64,000 nucleotides of DNA from Rhodoluna sp. (GCF_024641065.1 NZ_JAHEDV010000002.1:1-64000); one strand, 5' to 3'. Numbered from the stretch's first letter, positions 9,290-18,565 are shown. Program-made: numbers and translations. The notes: generated from the sequence alone by a model not told the origin.

Positions 9290-9388
9290 GGCATTTGCCC
9301 CGCTTCTGGTTCTGCTGTGTCGAGCTAAATCTAGCTGTTGGTAAATCTGTGTATCGGTAAAACTATTGGCCGGTGGCCTAGAGAGTGA

Positions 9389-9416
9389 TGCCGGGGCTCA
9401 TTGCTGAACCCCGGCA
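9389..9416. promoter_or_regulatory. Intercistronic stem-loop between malE and malF
   Basis: TGCCGGGG and CCCCGGCA form a perfect eight-pair stem around a 12-base loop. No T-run follows on the minus strand, so it looks more like an mRNA-stabilising or attenuating structure than a full terminator. Confidence 0.6.
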
Positions 9417-9436
9417 CCCACTATCTTTTGAGGCTA

Positions 9437-10627
9437 TTAGCCAGCGATTGCAGCTTCGATGTCTGCGATCATCTTGGTCCAAAGCTCAGCTGGGTCGCCC
9501 TTCTTCTGAAGGATTGCGATCTCAGTTGCGCCCCATGCTGACCAAACAGCTGCCATTGCAGGGATTGCAGGCATTGGCTCAGCCTTTACGCCAGCAGCAC
9601 CAAAGCCCTTGACGATTGGGTCTTCTGAAGCAGCTTCGAATGCAGCCTTGTGAGCTGGGATACGGCCGCCGGCCTCGAACATTGCAGTCTGAACTTCTTC
9701 AGTACCTACGTAGTCAACAACGAACTTCTGAGCGTATAGCTTGTCAGTTGCGTATGAAGAGATGTAGAAACCGCGTGAACCCATGAACTGTACTGAGTCC
9801 TGGCCACCAACTGATGGGATGCTGTAGATGCTGTAAGCGCCTGACTTTAGGTCAATCGCGCCATCGCCTGCACCCTGTGCCCATGGGCCAGTGATCCAAC
9901 ATGCCTTGGTGCCGTCTGCAAGAGCAGCAACGCTTGAGTCCCAGGTTGACTCTGGGTCAAGAACTTCTGCGCCTTCGGTTGCAAGCCAGTTAGCGAACTC
10001 TGCGCCACCGTTTGCCATGTCTAGCTCAGAGGTGTAGTTGCCGTCAGCGTCACGCTTGAAGACCTTTGAACCGAATGAGGTCTGGATTGAGTACATGTGG
10101 TAAGGGTCACCAGTTCCACCGTTAAGGCTTAGAGCAACGCCCACACCCTTTAGGTCTTCCCAGGTCGGCTGTGAAGGAACCTTCTCGGTGTTACATACGA
10201 GAGCAATGTTCTCGATGGTGTAAGGCATGCCGTATAGGTTGCTGTCGTAGGTGAAAGCTGCGATTGCGTTCTCGCGGAAGTCACCCTTCTTTGAACCTAG
10301 GTCGATTGGAGCAACTAGACCGTCGGCAACAAGTGCACCAACCTTGTCGTGTGCGCCAAGGATTACGTCAGGGCCTTCGCCGGCAGGACCAGCAACCTTG
10401 AAGTCTTCGATTGGGTCGCCCTCTTTGATAACGAGGTTGATCTTGATGCCAGTCTCTTCTTCGAACTTGGCTGCTGAGCCCTCAAGAGCTACAGCTTCTA
10501 GCTTGTCAACCCAGATGTCTAGGACATCGGTGGTTGGCTTCGGGTCTGAAGCACAGCCAGAGAAAGTAAGCATTGCGGTTAGAGCAATTGCTCCAGCGGC
10601 GAATGCGCCACGCATGTTCTTCTTCAC
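9437..10627 (-). CDS. malE: Maltodextrin-binding lipoprotein MalE
   Basis: Extracytoplasmic substrate-binding protein that delivers maltose/maltodextrin to MalFG. The 396-residue protein has a short basic N-terminus, a hydrophobic segment and a lipobox LTFSGC with the lipidated Cys at residue 25. The mature part has binding-protein family 1 features (EETGIKINLV, GPDVILGAHD, ACWITGPWA). The GTG at 10627 is chosen because AAAGG lies 8 bases upstream; the open frame extends 20 codons further with no ribosome-binding site. It is the first and probably most highly expressed gene of the minus-strand operon, divergent from the alpha-glucosidase genes. Confidence 0.92.
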   Translation of the reverse strand: MKKNMRGAFAAGAIALTAMLTFSGCASDPKPTTDVLDIWVDKLEAVALEGSAAKFEEETGIKINLVIKEGDPIEDFKVAGPAGEGPDVILGAHDKVGALVADGLVAPIDLGSKKGDFRENAIAAFTYDSNLYGMPYTIENIALVCNTEKVPSQPTWEDLKGVGVALSLNGGTGDPYHMYSIQTSFGSKVFKRDADGNYTSELDMANGGAEFANWLATEGAEVLDPESTWDSSVAALADGTKACWITGPWAQGAGDGAIDLKSGAYSIYSIPSVGGQDSVQFMGSRGFYISSYATDKLYAQKFVVDYVGTEEVQTAMFEAGGRIPAHKAAFEAASEDPIVKGFGAAGVKAEPMPAIPAMAAVWSAWGATEIAILQKKGDPAELWTKMIADIEAAIAG

Positions 10628-10724
10628 TAATTTCACCTTTCGTTGCGAAATTTCGTTTTTCTGTTTATTGCCTGGATAGGCAAGCAAGACCTACTTTTCT
10701 CCTCGAAATCGGATGCGTCAAATT

Positions 10725-10738
10725 TGTAATCGCTTACA
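10725..10738. promoter_or_regulatory. LacI-type operator between malE and alpha-glucosidase genes
   Basis: TGTAATCGCTTACA is a near-perfect inverted repeat of the LacI/GalR class with a central CG. It lies 3 bases from a minus-strand TTGACG (10716-10721) that could be the malE -35. It matches the site before the lacI-type gene at 23591-23604. Confidence 0.7.
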
Positions 10739-10774
10739 TGAATAACGATTGAATCACGGAAGATAAACCACCCT

Positions 10775-10780
10775 TATAGT
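10775..10780 (+). promoter_or_regulatory. -10 element of the alpha-glucosidase pair, leaderless type
   Basis: TATAGT ends 7 bases before the ATG at 10788. The -35 region is poor. Confidence 0.55.
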
Positions 10781-10787
10781 GGTGTTC

Positions 10788-12491
10788 ATGTCGAACAACG
10801 AAATTCTTTTTGAGACCGTTCCCAATGCCGAATGGTGGCGCTCATCTGTGATTTATCAGATCTATCCGCGCAGCTTTGCCGACGGCAATGGCGACGGAAT
10901 GGGCGATTTGAAAGGGATTACGGACCGCATCCCGGCTTTGGCGGCCCTTGGAATCGACGCAATTTGGTGCTCGCCGTTCTTCAAGTCACCACAAAAAGAC
11001 GCCGGATATGACGTGTCGGATTACAAAGATATCGACCCTTTGTTCGGCAATCTTGTAGATTTCGACAATCTTGTAAGCGCTTGCAGAAAATTCGGAATCA
11101 AGGTGATTGTTGACCTCGTGCCGAACCACTCTTCTGACCAGCACGAATTGTTCCAGGCTGCGCTTAAAGCACCTGAGGGCTCGCCTGAGCGCGGCATGTA
11201 TATCTTCAGAGACGGCAAAGGCAAAAATGGCGACTTGCCACCGAACAACTGGCCTTCGGTTTTCGGCGGAAACGCTTGGACTCGCATCGCTAATCCTGAC
11301 GGCACCCCTGGCCAGTGGTATTTGCACATCTTTGACTCAACCCAGCCTGACTTTGACTGGACCAACCCGGCCGTGCTCGACATGTTCGATGACGTGTTGC
11401 GTTTCTGGCTAGATCGTGGCGCTGCCGGATTCAGAATCGACGTAGCCCACGGCATGATGAAGCGCGTTGGACTGCCTGACACCAAGGTTATTGACACCAC
11501 AATGGGTGGAGCCAAGACCGAGGCCGAAATGACCCTCGAAGAGCTTGAAGAGATGAACCCATACTGGGGTCAGCCAGAGGTGCACCCGGTGATTCGTCGC
11601 TGGCGTGAAGTTGTAGACGAGTATGACGACCGCCTAATGGCAGCCGAAGCGTGGATCATGCCACTGTCTCGCATGGCCCAGTGGGTTCGCCCAGATGAAT
11701 ACCACCAGGCATTCAACTTTGGTTTCTTGGAGTGTCCTTGGGACAAAGCATCCCTGCACAAAGTGGTGACCGAATCTCTGAAGGAATTTGGCGCTGTCGG
11801 CGCCCCGAGTACCTGGGTGCTTTCGAACCACGACGTGATTCGCCACGCAACACGATTTGCTTATGAGCCAGGCACCCTGCCACCGCAGGGTGATGGAATC
11901 GGCCCAGAGTTTGCTCAGCCAGATGAAGCCTTGGGCCTTCGTCGCGCCCGCGCAGCCAGTGCTTTCATGTTTGCACTACCTGGCGGCGCCTACATGTATC
12001 AGGGTGAAGAGCTTGGTCTACCTGAGCACACCTCGCTTGGCGGGGCGTATCGCCAAGACCCAACCTTCTTTAGAACCAACGGTGAACGTGTTGGTCGTGA
12101 CGGCTGTCGAGTTCCATTGCCTTGGGAATCAAAGGTGAACGAATCGAACGGATTCTCTACCACCGGTGAATCATGGTTGCCTCAACCGAGCAGCTATGCG
12201 CGCTATGCCCGTGACCTTCAAGAAGGCGTTGCTGGTTCAACGCTCGAGCTATATAAGCGCATGCTCAAAGTGCGCAAAGAACTCTCGCTTGGTGCGGGCA
12301 ACTTCAAATGGGCCCCTGAATACCAGGATGAAAGCACTCTCGCCTACATCAACAACGGTGTCTTGGTCTTGAGCAACATCGGCGGCGAGCCGGTGGTTAT
12401 CCCAGCTGGAGAAATTTTGGTCACCACCCAGCACGACCTCACTATCGAGGGCGAGCTAGAACATGACCAAACCGTGTGGATCAAGCTCTAA
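10788..12491 (+). CDS. GH13 alpha-glucosidase / oligo-glucosidase (copy 1)
   Basis: Intracellular exo-acting GH13 enzyme releasing glucose from maltodextrins or related alpha-glucosides. The 567-residue protein starts with the family hallmark WWRSSVIYQIYPRSFAD. It has the calcium-loop-like DGNGDGMGDL, the region I VDLVPNHSS, nucleophile Asp218 (GFRIDVAHGM), acid/base Glu287 (AAEAWIMPL) and Asp349 (SNHDVIRH). There is no signal peptide. The ATG at 10788 is chosen over a GTG at 10779, which lies inside the -10. The gene is divergent from malE and 11 bases before its paralogue. An operator-like palindrome occurs inside it at 11072-11085. Confidence 0.9.
   Translation: MSNNEILFETVPNAEWWRSSVIYQIYPRSFADGNGDGMGDLKGITDRIPALAALGIDAIWCSPFFKSPQKDAGYDVSDYKDIDPLFGNLVDFDNLVSACRKFGIKVIVDLVPNHSSDQHELFQAALKAPEGSPERGMYIFRDGKGKNGDLPPNNWPSVFGGNAWTRIANPDGTPGQWYLHIFDSTQPDFDWTNPAVLDMFDDVLRFWLDRGAAGFRIDVAHGMMKRVGLPDTKVIDTTMGGAKTEAEMTLEELEEMNPYWGQPEVHPVIRRWREVVDEYDDRLMAAEAWIMPLSRMAQWVRPDEYHQAFNFGFLECPWDKASLHKVVTESLKEFGAVGAPSTWVLSNHDVIRHATRFAYEPGTLPPQGDGIGPEFAQPDEALGLRRARAASAFMFALPGGAYMYQGEELGLPEHTSLGGAYRQDPTFFRTNGERVGRDGCRVPLPWESKVNESNGFSTTGESWLPQPSSYARYARDLQEGVAGSTLELYKRMLKVRKELSLGAGNFKWAPEYQDESTLAYINNGVLVLSNIGGEPVVIPAGEILVTTQHDLTIEGELEHDQTVWIKL
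11072..11085. promoter_or_regulatory. Possible intragenic LacI-type operator
   Basis: TGTAAGCGCTTGCA is a palindrome except at the outer third position. It matches the LacI-type sites at 10725 and 23591. It lies about 285 bases inside the first alpha-glucosidase gene and could be an auxiliary operator or chance. Confidence 0.35.
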
Positions 12492-12502
12492 AATAGCCAG
12501 TT

Positions 12503-14194
12503 ATGAAGCTGGATATCTCAAACGCACCCCATCACCTTGCTCGCCTTGGTGAGGAGTGGTGGCGTTCGGCAGTTATCTATCAGGTTTACCCACGCTCATT
12601 TGCTGACTCAAACGGCGACGGCATGGGTGACCTGCCTGGCATCACCTCGCGTTTAGCTTCACTCGCAGCCCTGGGCATCGATGCAATTTGGCTTTCGCCG
12701 TTTATGCGCTCGCCGCAAAAAGATGCTGGTTACGACGTCTCTGACTACATGGATGTTGACCCGCTGTTTGGCACCCTTGCCGATTTTGATGACATGGTTG
12801 CTCGTGCTCACGAACTCGGGCTGCGCGTTCTAGTTGACCTGGTTCCCAACCACACCAGCAGTGCACACAAATGGTTCGAGGCAGCCTTGGCCGCGCCCGA
12901 AGGCTCGGCTGAACGCGCTTTCTATCACTTCAAAGACGGCAAAGGCGAGAACGGCGATTTGCCGCCGAACAACTGGCTGAGCCTATTTGGCGGACCAGCC
13001 TGGACCCGCACTACCAACCCAGATGGCACTGCTGGCCAGTGGTACTGCCACCTCTTTGATTCATCCCAGCCTGATTTGAACTGGGAGAACCCGAAGGTTC
13101 AAGAAGCCTTTGAAGACATTTTGAGATTCTGGCTAGACCGAGGCGCAGATGGCTTTAGAGTCGACCAGCCACACGCCATGGGCAAGGCTGAGGGTTTGCC
13201 AGACCACCCAGATCTAGCCCGCGCCGGAGCCGGTTTTATTGAGGGCGAAGCCAGCCCGCCGATGTGGTTCCAAGAATCTGTGCACCCGATTTTTAGAAAA
13301 TGGCGTGCAATTCTCGACAGTTACCCTGGCGACCGAGCAATGTGCGGTGAGGCTTATGTTCTTCCGCTTTCATTCATGGCGCTTTGGGTTCGCTCAGATG
13401 AGTTTCACCAGACCTTCAACTTCAGATTCTTGAACAGCGAGTGGCAGGCACAAACCCTGTTCAACACCATCAACGAAAGTTTTGAGGCTTTCGACTCAGT
13501 CGGCGCACCAAGCACCTGGGTTTTGAACAACCACGATGTTTTGCGTCACGCTAGCCGTTTTGGTGGTCTAAAGGTTAAGCCGACCGACAGCGATGGAGTA
13601 GGGCCAAACGACCCGCAGCCAGACCGCGAGCTTGGCCTGCGCCGCGCTCGAGGTGCAACTTTGTTCATGCTCGGCTTGCCAGGGTCTTCATACATCTATC
13701 AGGGTGAAGAACTTGGCCTGCCGGAACACACCACGCTGGCAGACGAGTACCGCCAAGACCCAACCTTCTTCAGAACCAATGGCGCGCGAGTCGGGCGCGA
13801 TGGCTGCCGTGTTCCTTTGCCTTGGGAATCAGGGGTTGGCGCTGCTAACGGCTTCAACACCACCGGAAAAGCCTGGTTGCCTCAGCCAGAGATCTATGCC
13901 GGCTATTCGCGCGACCAGCAAGAAGGTGTCGAGGGTTCAACTCTTGAGCTCTACAAGCACGCGTTGCGAACTCGTCGCGAACTTGGCCTAGGCGAGGGTT
14001 CGTTCGAGTGGTCACCACAGTTCTTGGGCGAAAACGTTCTTGGCTACCGCAACAACCACATCCTGATTGTTCACAACTTTGGCCACGAACCAATCAACCT
14101 GCCAGAGGGCAAAATTCTAGCCTCAAGCCTTCACGGCATGAAAGACGGCCACCCGCTGGTTGCCGACCAAACCGTTTGGCTTCAGTTGAGCTAA
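12503..14194 (+). CDS. GH13 alpha-glucosidase / oligo-glucosidase (copy 2)
   Basis: 563-residue paralogue of the preceding enzyme and clearly a tandem duplicate: the N-terminal halves align with almost no gaps and share motifs such as DGKGxNGDLPPNNW. Catalytic residues are Asp221 (GFRVDQPHAM), Glu283 (CGEAYVLPL) and Asp345 (NNHDVLRH). The residues after the nucleophile differ (QPHAM here, VAHGM in copy 1). This region lines the substrate pocket, so linkage preference may differ. Cytoplasmic; start ATG 11 bases after copy 1. The stop overlaps the convergent MFS gene by 4 bases. Confidence 0.9.
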   Translation: MKLDISNAPHHLARLGEEWWRSAVIYQVYPRSFADSNGDGMGDLPGITSRLASLAALGIDAIWLSPFMRSPQKDAGYDVSDYMDVDPLFGTLADFDDMVARAHELGLRVLVDLVPNHTSSAHKWFEAALAAPEGSAERAFYHFKDGKGENGDLPPNNWLSLFGGPAWTRTTNPDGTAGQWYCHLFDSSQPDLNWENPKVQEAFEDILRFWLDRGADGFRVDQPHAMGKAEGLPDHPDLARAGAGFIEGEASPPMWFQESVHPIFRKWRAILDSYPGDRAMCGEAYVLPLSFMALWVRSDEFHQTFNFRFLNSEWQAQTLFNTINESFEAFDSVGAPSTWVLNNHDVLRHASRFGGLKVKPTDSDGVGPNDPQPDRELGLRRARGATLFMLGLPGSSYIYQGEELGLPEHTTLADEYRQDPTFFRTNGARVGRDGCRVPLPWESGVGAANGFNTTGKAWLPQPEIYAGYSRDQQEGVEGSTLELYKHALRTRRELGLGEGSFEWSPQFLGENVLGYRNNHILIVHNFGHEPINLPEGKILASSLHGMKDGHPLVADQTVWLQLS

Positions 14195-15408
14195 ACGACT
14201 TGGCCCAATTTTGTGCGGGCTATAACTGCAGCTGCGACCAGACCAAAAGCTGCAGAAATTAGCAACGGAATGGTGCCGAATCCGGCGCCAACATTCCAAG
14301 CTAAGCCTGCCCATATGCCGGCGAAAAGTAGCCCGAGCCCGCTTAGACCTTGAAGCCTAGATTGCACTAACAACTGCTGATTGTCTTGAGCAATTCTCGA
14401 AACCCAAGACTTGCCAACCACATCGTTAGCAGCAGCGAACCCGCCATAAACAATAACTAGTAGGGCTGCGAAGGTTTTGTCGGTTGTGATAGCGAAACCT
14501 GCGTATGCGATCGAAAAACACAACAGGCCGATGGCGTAGACGTGCTGCGGTTTCATTCGATCAGCAAGCAAACCAAACGGAAAACTCATCGTTGCATAAG
14601 CAATGTTGAACAGCAGGTAGAGGCCTACTACTTCGGTAACGGCGAATCCCTCTTGGCTAAGGTGAAGCAAAATCAACGCATCAGGAAAATTAGCCAGTGA
14701 GAAAATAGCCAGCATCCAAATGAGCAATTGTAGTTTTGGCGCGAGTTGAGTTGCTGGCTTGGCAGCCTTTGATACAACCTTTGGGCGCTTGCGGTTGGCA
14801 TGGTCTTGGTCTTTGATGAAGAAAACCGCTGCAGTCGAAAGCAAGGCAGGAATCACCGCGACCCAAAGCACCGATCTGAGATTTCCGTCGAAAATTGACA
14901 GCAGGGCTAGAGCCAAAGCTGGCCCGATTACGGCACCCAGGGTGTCGCTGGTGCGGTGAAAACCAATGACTTTGCCGCGATCACCCGCATCAACACCGTG
15001 CACCAAAATGGCATCTCTCGCCGCTGACCTCAAGCCTTTGCCGAGCCGGTCAACCACACGCCCAATCATGACCACCGGCCAGGCTGCTGCCATGGCGATG
15101 ATGATTTTTCCGATGGCAGCGCCGCCATAACCAAAAGCCACCATAGCTTTTCGAGGCATCCACCGATTGATCCAGTTCGAGGCCAATTTAGTCAACGACA
15201 TGGCGCCTTCGGCGGCACCTTCAATAGCGCCAACGATGGCGGCGGGTGCGCCTAAAACCGAATTCAAAAATATGGGCATCAGCGGGTAAAGCATTTCGCT
15301 GGCTGCATCTTGAAGCAGTGAAACCCACGAAATCGCAAAGAGGTTGCGAGTTAGCCAAACAGGTCTGCGAGAATCGCTTTTCGCTGACCCCGACCTAACT
15401 CGCGCCAC
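14191..15408 (-). CDS. MFS transporter, probable efflux type
   Basis: 405-residue major facilitator with about 12 predicted membrane segments. The N-terminal SWVSLLQDAASEMLYPLMP and the loop VVDRLGKGLRSAARDAILV mark a widespread bacterial MFS group of unknown substrate. The GTG start lies 3 bases after the MMPL gene stop, so the two are cotranscribed. The pairing with an RND-type exporter suggests export, not sugar import, although it converges on the glucosidase genes. Confidence 0.75.
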   Translation of the reverse strand: MARVRSGSAKSDSRRPVWLTRNLFAISWVSLLQDAASEMLYPLMPIFLNSVLGAPAAIVGAIEGAAEGAMSLTKLASNWINRWMPRKAMVAFGYGGAAIGKIIIAMAAAWPVVMIGRVVDRLGKGLRSAARDAILVHGVDAGDRGKVIGFHRTSDTLGAVIGPALALALLSIFDGNLRSVLWVAVIPALLSTAAVFFIKDQDHANRKRPKVVSKAAKPATQLAPKLQLLIWMLAIFSLANFPDALILLHLSQEGFAVTEVVGLYLLFNIAYATMSFPFGLLADRMKPQHVYAIGLLCFSIAYAGFAITTDKTFAALLVIVYGGFAAANDVVGKSWVSRIAQDNQQLLVQSRLQGLSGLGLLFAGIWAGLAWNVGAGFGTIPLLISAAFGLVAAAVIARTKLGQVV

Positions 15409-15411
15409 TGG

Positions 15412-17505
15412 TTAGTCCTGGTAGTTCTTTGAAGGCCAGTAGAAATTCTTCTTGCTGATGAAAGCGAGTGCTGGCACGATCACGGTTCTAACCAAAAGTG
15501 TGTCGAGCAGCACACCGATGCAAACAATCACACCAATCTGAGCAAGTGCCACCAGCGGCAATACACCCAGAACGGCAAACACAGCGGCAAGCAAAATACC
15601 CGCGCTGGTGATTACGCCACCGGTTGAACTCAATGCTTTGATCATGCCTTGCTTGGCACCCAGGTGAACGGCCTCCTCTTTAGCTCGAGTCACCAAGAAG
15701 ATGTTGTAGTCAACACCAAGGGCAACCAAGAACAAGAAGCTGTAGAGGAACACACTCAGGTCAAGTGCTGGGAACCCGAATACGTTCGTGAACAGCAACC
15801 AACCCGCACCCATCGAGGCAAAGAACGAAGCAACCACGGTGGTGAGCAACAGAATCGGCGCAACCAGTGCACGAAGCAACAACACAAGCACGATGAAAAC
15901 CAAACCTAGGATGAGTGGAATCACGATCACTTGGTCGTGCGCATATGCATCCTTGACCTCAAGCGCTTGAGCATCCAAGCCACCGACAAGGGCGTCGGCT
16001 CCATCAACCGAGTGAACTGCATCGCGCAGGTCAACGATGGTTGCGTAGGCCTCATCTGATTGGGCTTCACCCTCGAGAACTACCTCAAGCTTGGCAAGGG
16101 CATCGGTGCTGTTGTTTGAAATTGACACCGAAGAAACACCATCGACACCCTCGGCTGCCGTCTTCACGGCCTCAGCTTGGTCAGCGTTTGCGACCACAAG
16201 AGTTGGGCTGGTTTGCCCGGCCGGGAACGCCTCGGCTAGAACTTGCTGACCGGTAACTGCTTCAGGTGTTTTCAAGAATCGGTCGGTGCTGGCTAGACCT
16301 ACCTGGATGTTTGAGGCACCAAGCGCAAGCGCACCAAGCACCAGAAAACCGACAACTGAAACCAAGGCTGGCTTCTTGCTAACACCACGACCGAGTTTTG
16401 CCCAGAGGCCTTTGTCACTCTTGTTGACCCCGCCGAACTTTGGAATGAAAGGCCAGAATAGGCCTCGGCCAAAGACAACGAGCGCTGCAGGCAGAATCAC
16501 GAGCGCCGAAATCATCGCGATAACCACGCCAGTGGCACAGACTAGGCCAAGCGCACGGTTGCCGGCAAGATCAGCAAAGCTCAGAGTTAGCAGCGCAAGG
16601 GTAACGGTAGAGCCCGAGGCAATAATCGCCGGGCCAGCGCCGCGAACAGCCTTGATCATGGCTGCATGGCGATCTTCGACTACGAGCAGCTCTTCGCGGT
16701 AACGAGCGATCAAAAGCAGTGCGTAGTTGGTTCCAGCACCAAACACCAAAACTGAAAGAATGCCTGTTACTGAAGCGTCAGGGGTGATTCCAAAGAAGTT
16801 TGCAACCTGAACGGCTAGACCGCGAGACATGCCATCGGCGGTGCCAACGACCAATAGTGGAATCAACCAAAGGGTTGGGCTGCGGTAGGTCACCAAAAGC
16901 AAGAAGGCTACGACCACCACGGTCGAGAGCAAGAGTGCAAAGTCAGCACCGGCAAACACTCCGGCTAGGTCTGCCTGAAAACCTTCAGGTCCGGTGACAT
17001 AGACATCCATTCCAGCTGGAGCATCTTCAGCGGCGATCTCACGCATTTCAGTAACGCGCTCGGTGATTACCTCGACCTCTTCTGAGACCTCGAGTGGAAC
17101 AGTAATCACGGCAACTTTGCCATTTTCTGAAACAGCGGCCGGCGGCACAAAAGCTTGGCCGTTCACTTCTAGATTGGTGAACTCTGTGAACTTCTCATTC
17201 GCTCCGCCCACCAACATCTGAGCCATTGGGTCAAAGGTTCCCTGCAACCAAGTGAGCTGCTCGGTTGTGAACTTGTCATCCGAGGCATAGACAATCACTG
17301 CAGCGGTTGAGTCAGAACCTGGCAGCGTTGCTAACTTTTCGTCTGCCAGCACCGACTCAGCTGAAGCCGGCAGGCCAACACCCGGATTCGTCTCGGTGGC
17401 GTCGGGTGCCAAGGGACCAAAGGCTAGTCCGGCAAAAATTAGACCGATTAATAGAGTCACCGGCGCAGTCTTTTTTCCGGTGATAAATTTCAAAAACGCG
17501 TTCAT
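15412..17505 (-). CDS. MMPL/RND-family membrane exporter
   Basis: 697-residue protein with the two-fold MMPL layout: one N-terminal membrane span, an extracytoplasmic domain (about 35-180), five spans, a second extracytoplasmic domain (about 400-520) and five more spans. VLVFGAGTNYALLLIARYRE in the first half and VALGVDYNIFLVTRAKEEA in the second are the conserved MMPL membrane motifs with proton-relay residues. Relatives export lipids, siderophores or drugs; the substrate here is unknown. AGGGGA lies 6 bases before the ATG. First gene of a two-gene operon with the MFS transporter. Confidence 0.85.
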   Translation of the reverse strand: MNAFLKFITGKKTAPVTLLIGLIFAGLAFGPLAPDATETNPGVGLPASAESVLADEKLATLPGSDSTAAVIVYASDDKFTTEQLTWLQGTFDPMAQMLVGGANEKFTEFTNLEVNGQAFVPPAAVSENGKVAVITVPLEVSEEVEVITERVTEMREIAAEDAPAGMDVYVTGPEGFQADLAGVFAGADFALLLSTVVVVAFLLLVTYRSPTLWLIPLLVVGTADGMSRGLAVQVANFFGITPDASVTGILSVLVFGAGTNYALLLIARYREELLVVEDRHAAMIKAVRGAGPAIIASGSTVTLALLTLSFADLAGNRALGLVCATGVVIAMISALVILPAALVVFGRGLFWPFIPKFGGVNKSDKGLWAKLGRGVSKKPALVSVVGFLVLGALALGASNIQVGLASTDRFLKTPEAVTGQQVLAEAFPAGQTSPTLVVANADQAEAVKTAAEGVDGVSSVSISNNSTDALAKLEVVLEGEAQSDEAYATIVDLRDAVHSVDGADALVGGLDAQALEVKDAYAHDQVIVIPLILGLVFIVLVLLLRALVAPILLLTTVVASFFASMGAGWLLFTNVFGFPALDLSVFLYSFLFLVALGVDYNIFLVTRAKEEAVHLGAKQGMIKALSSTGGVITSAGILLAAVFAVLGVLPLVALAQIGVIVCIGVLLDTLLVRTVIVPALAFISKKNFYWPSKNYQD

Positions 17506-17594
17506 ACGAATCCCCTTGGCTATGCCCTTACCAGCGCTGTTTCAGCACCTCTCGAGCGTCAACCAAAAGCCTAGTTGCTTGATTCCAAATATTC

Positions 17595-18002
17595 TTAGGA
17601 ATGCTCGATTGGCATTCGATCGCGGTCGTGCGTCGCTGTGGTGTAACCGTGAGGAAGTGGGCGACCTTCGGCGTCAAGACCAACAAAAACGATGTGGTCG
17701 ACAGTCAAAATGTTCTTGCGAGAAACCATGTTGCGAGCCTCGGCCCTCATGGTTATTGAAGTTGTTCCAAACTTGGTGGCAATCAGACCAATCTCGATTA
17801 GGTCGCCTTCAATAGCCGATGCCACAAAGTTAATCTCAGAGATGATTTTGGTAACCACACGGCGATTTCCAAGCTGCAAGATCGCATAGATAGTTGCCTC
17901 TTCATCAATCCAACGAAGCAAGCTGCCACCAAAGAGCGTTCCATTGGCGTTCAGGTCTTCTGGGCGCACCCATTTGCGGGTGGTGAATTCAATTTCTGAC
18001 AC
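17595..18002 (-). CDS. Hot-dog acyl-CoA thioesterase
   Basis: 135-residue single hot-dog domain hydrolysing acyl-CoA thioesters in the cytoplasm. The N-terminal NANGTLFGGSLLRWIDEEA is the acyl-CoA hydrolase (YciA/BACH type) signature with the catalytic Asn and Asp/Glu region. The start is a GTG with weak AGAAAG upstream. It stands alone on the minus strand, 89 bases before the MMPL gene. Physiological substrate unknown. Confidence 0.82.
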   Translation of the reverse strand: MSEIEFTTRKWVRPEDLNANGTLFGGSLLRWIDEEATIYAILQLGNRRVVTKIISEINFVASAIEGDLIEIGLIATKFGTTSITMRAEARNMVSRKNILTVDHIVFVGLDAEGRPLPHGYTTATHDRDRMPIEHS

Positions 18003-18103
18003 GGATGGTCACTTTCTAGACAGCTTTGGCTAGTGCTTTGTTTTAACAAACATTTGACCACAGTAAGAGGCAGAAAGATAGTTCAGTGAATGACAGTCCG
18101 CGT

Positions 18104-18565
18104 CTAAAGGCTGACTCGGGGAGTTTTGTCGACTTTAAAGTTAAAGATGAACCAGATGAGTGCGAGGGTCGCAATCACCCATAGCCGTGTCACGAGCGCA
18201 GAAGCAACCCAAACGCCTTCTTTCGGCAACAAAATGAGGTCTAGTGCAAAAAATGACGACGCAACCCATGGCATTGCAAGTAGATTCAAGGCGCGCAGAC
18301 GCCTTTGCGTTTTCAATGTATATTTTGACAACCTAATCGTCAAGGCAAAAATGAATGCCAGCGTCCCAAGTGCCATAGGCAAGGTACTAACTGAGCTCAA
18401 GAAAAAAAAGTAAATGTAATACACATAGCCACCGAGTATTTCATTCGCACCAACAGAATCGTCATTCATCTTCAAAACCGAAGTCACGACTAACCAGGCC
18501 AGCGGCAATAGTTGGATCACGAAAAGAGCAAGAGCTGTTCTGGAAAGCCAGTTGAGCTTGTTCAT
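18104..18565 (-). CDS. Small four-span membrane protein, unknown
   Basis: 153-residue protein starting MNKLNWLSRTALALFVIQ with about four predicted membrane segments separated by short charged loops (RLSKYTLKTQRRLRA). No recognised family. The ATG overlaps the stop of the upstream secreted-protein gene by one base (TAATG), so the two are translationally coupled and probably functionally linked. Composition looks more AT-rich than the flanking genes by eye, suggesting an accessory cassette. Confidence 0.65.
   Translation of the reverse strand: MNKLNWLSRTALALFVIQLLPLAWLVVTSVLKMNDDSVGANEILGGYVYYIYFFFLSSVSTLPMALGTLAFIFALTIRLSKYTLKTQRRLRALNLLAMPWVASSFFALDLILLPKEGVWVASALVTRLWVIATLALIWFIFNFKVDKTPRVSL

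Noticed and set aside
18003-18103. Possible small gene or regulatory RNA between the thioesterase and the four-span membrane protein gene
   Set aside because: No open frame with a start signal and no clear stem-loop or promoter pair.
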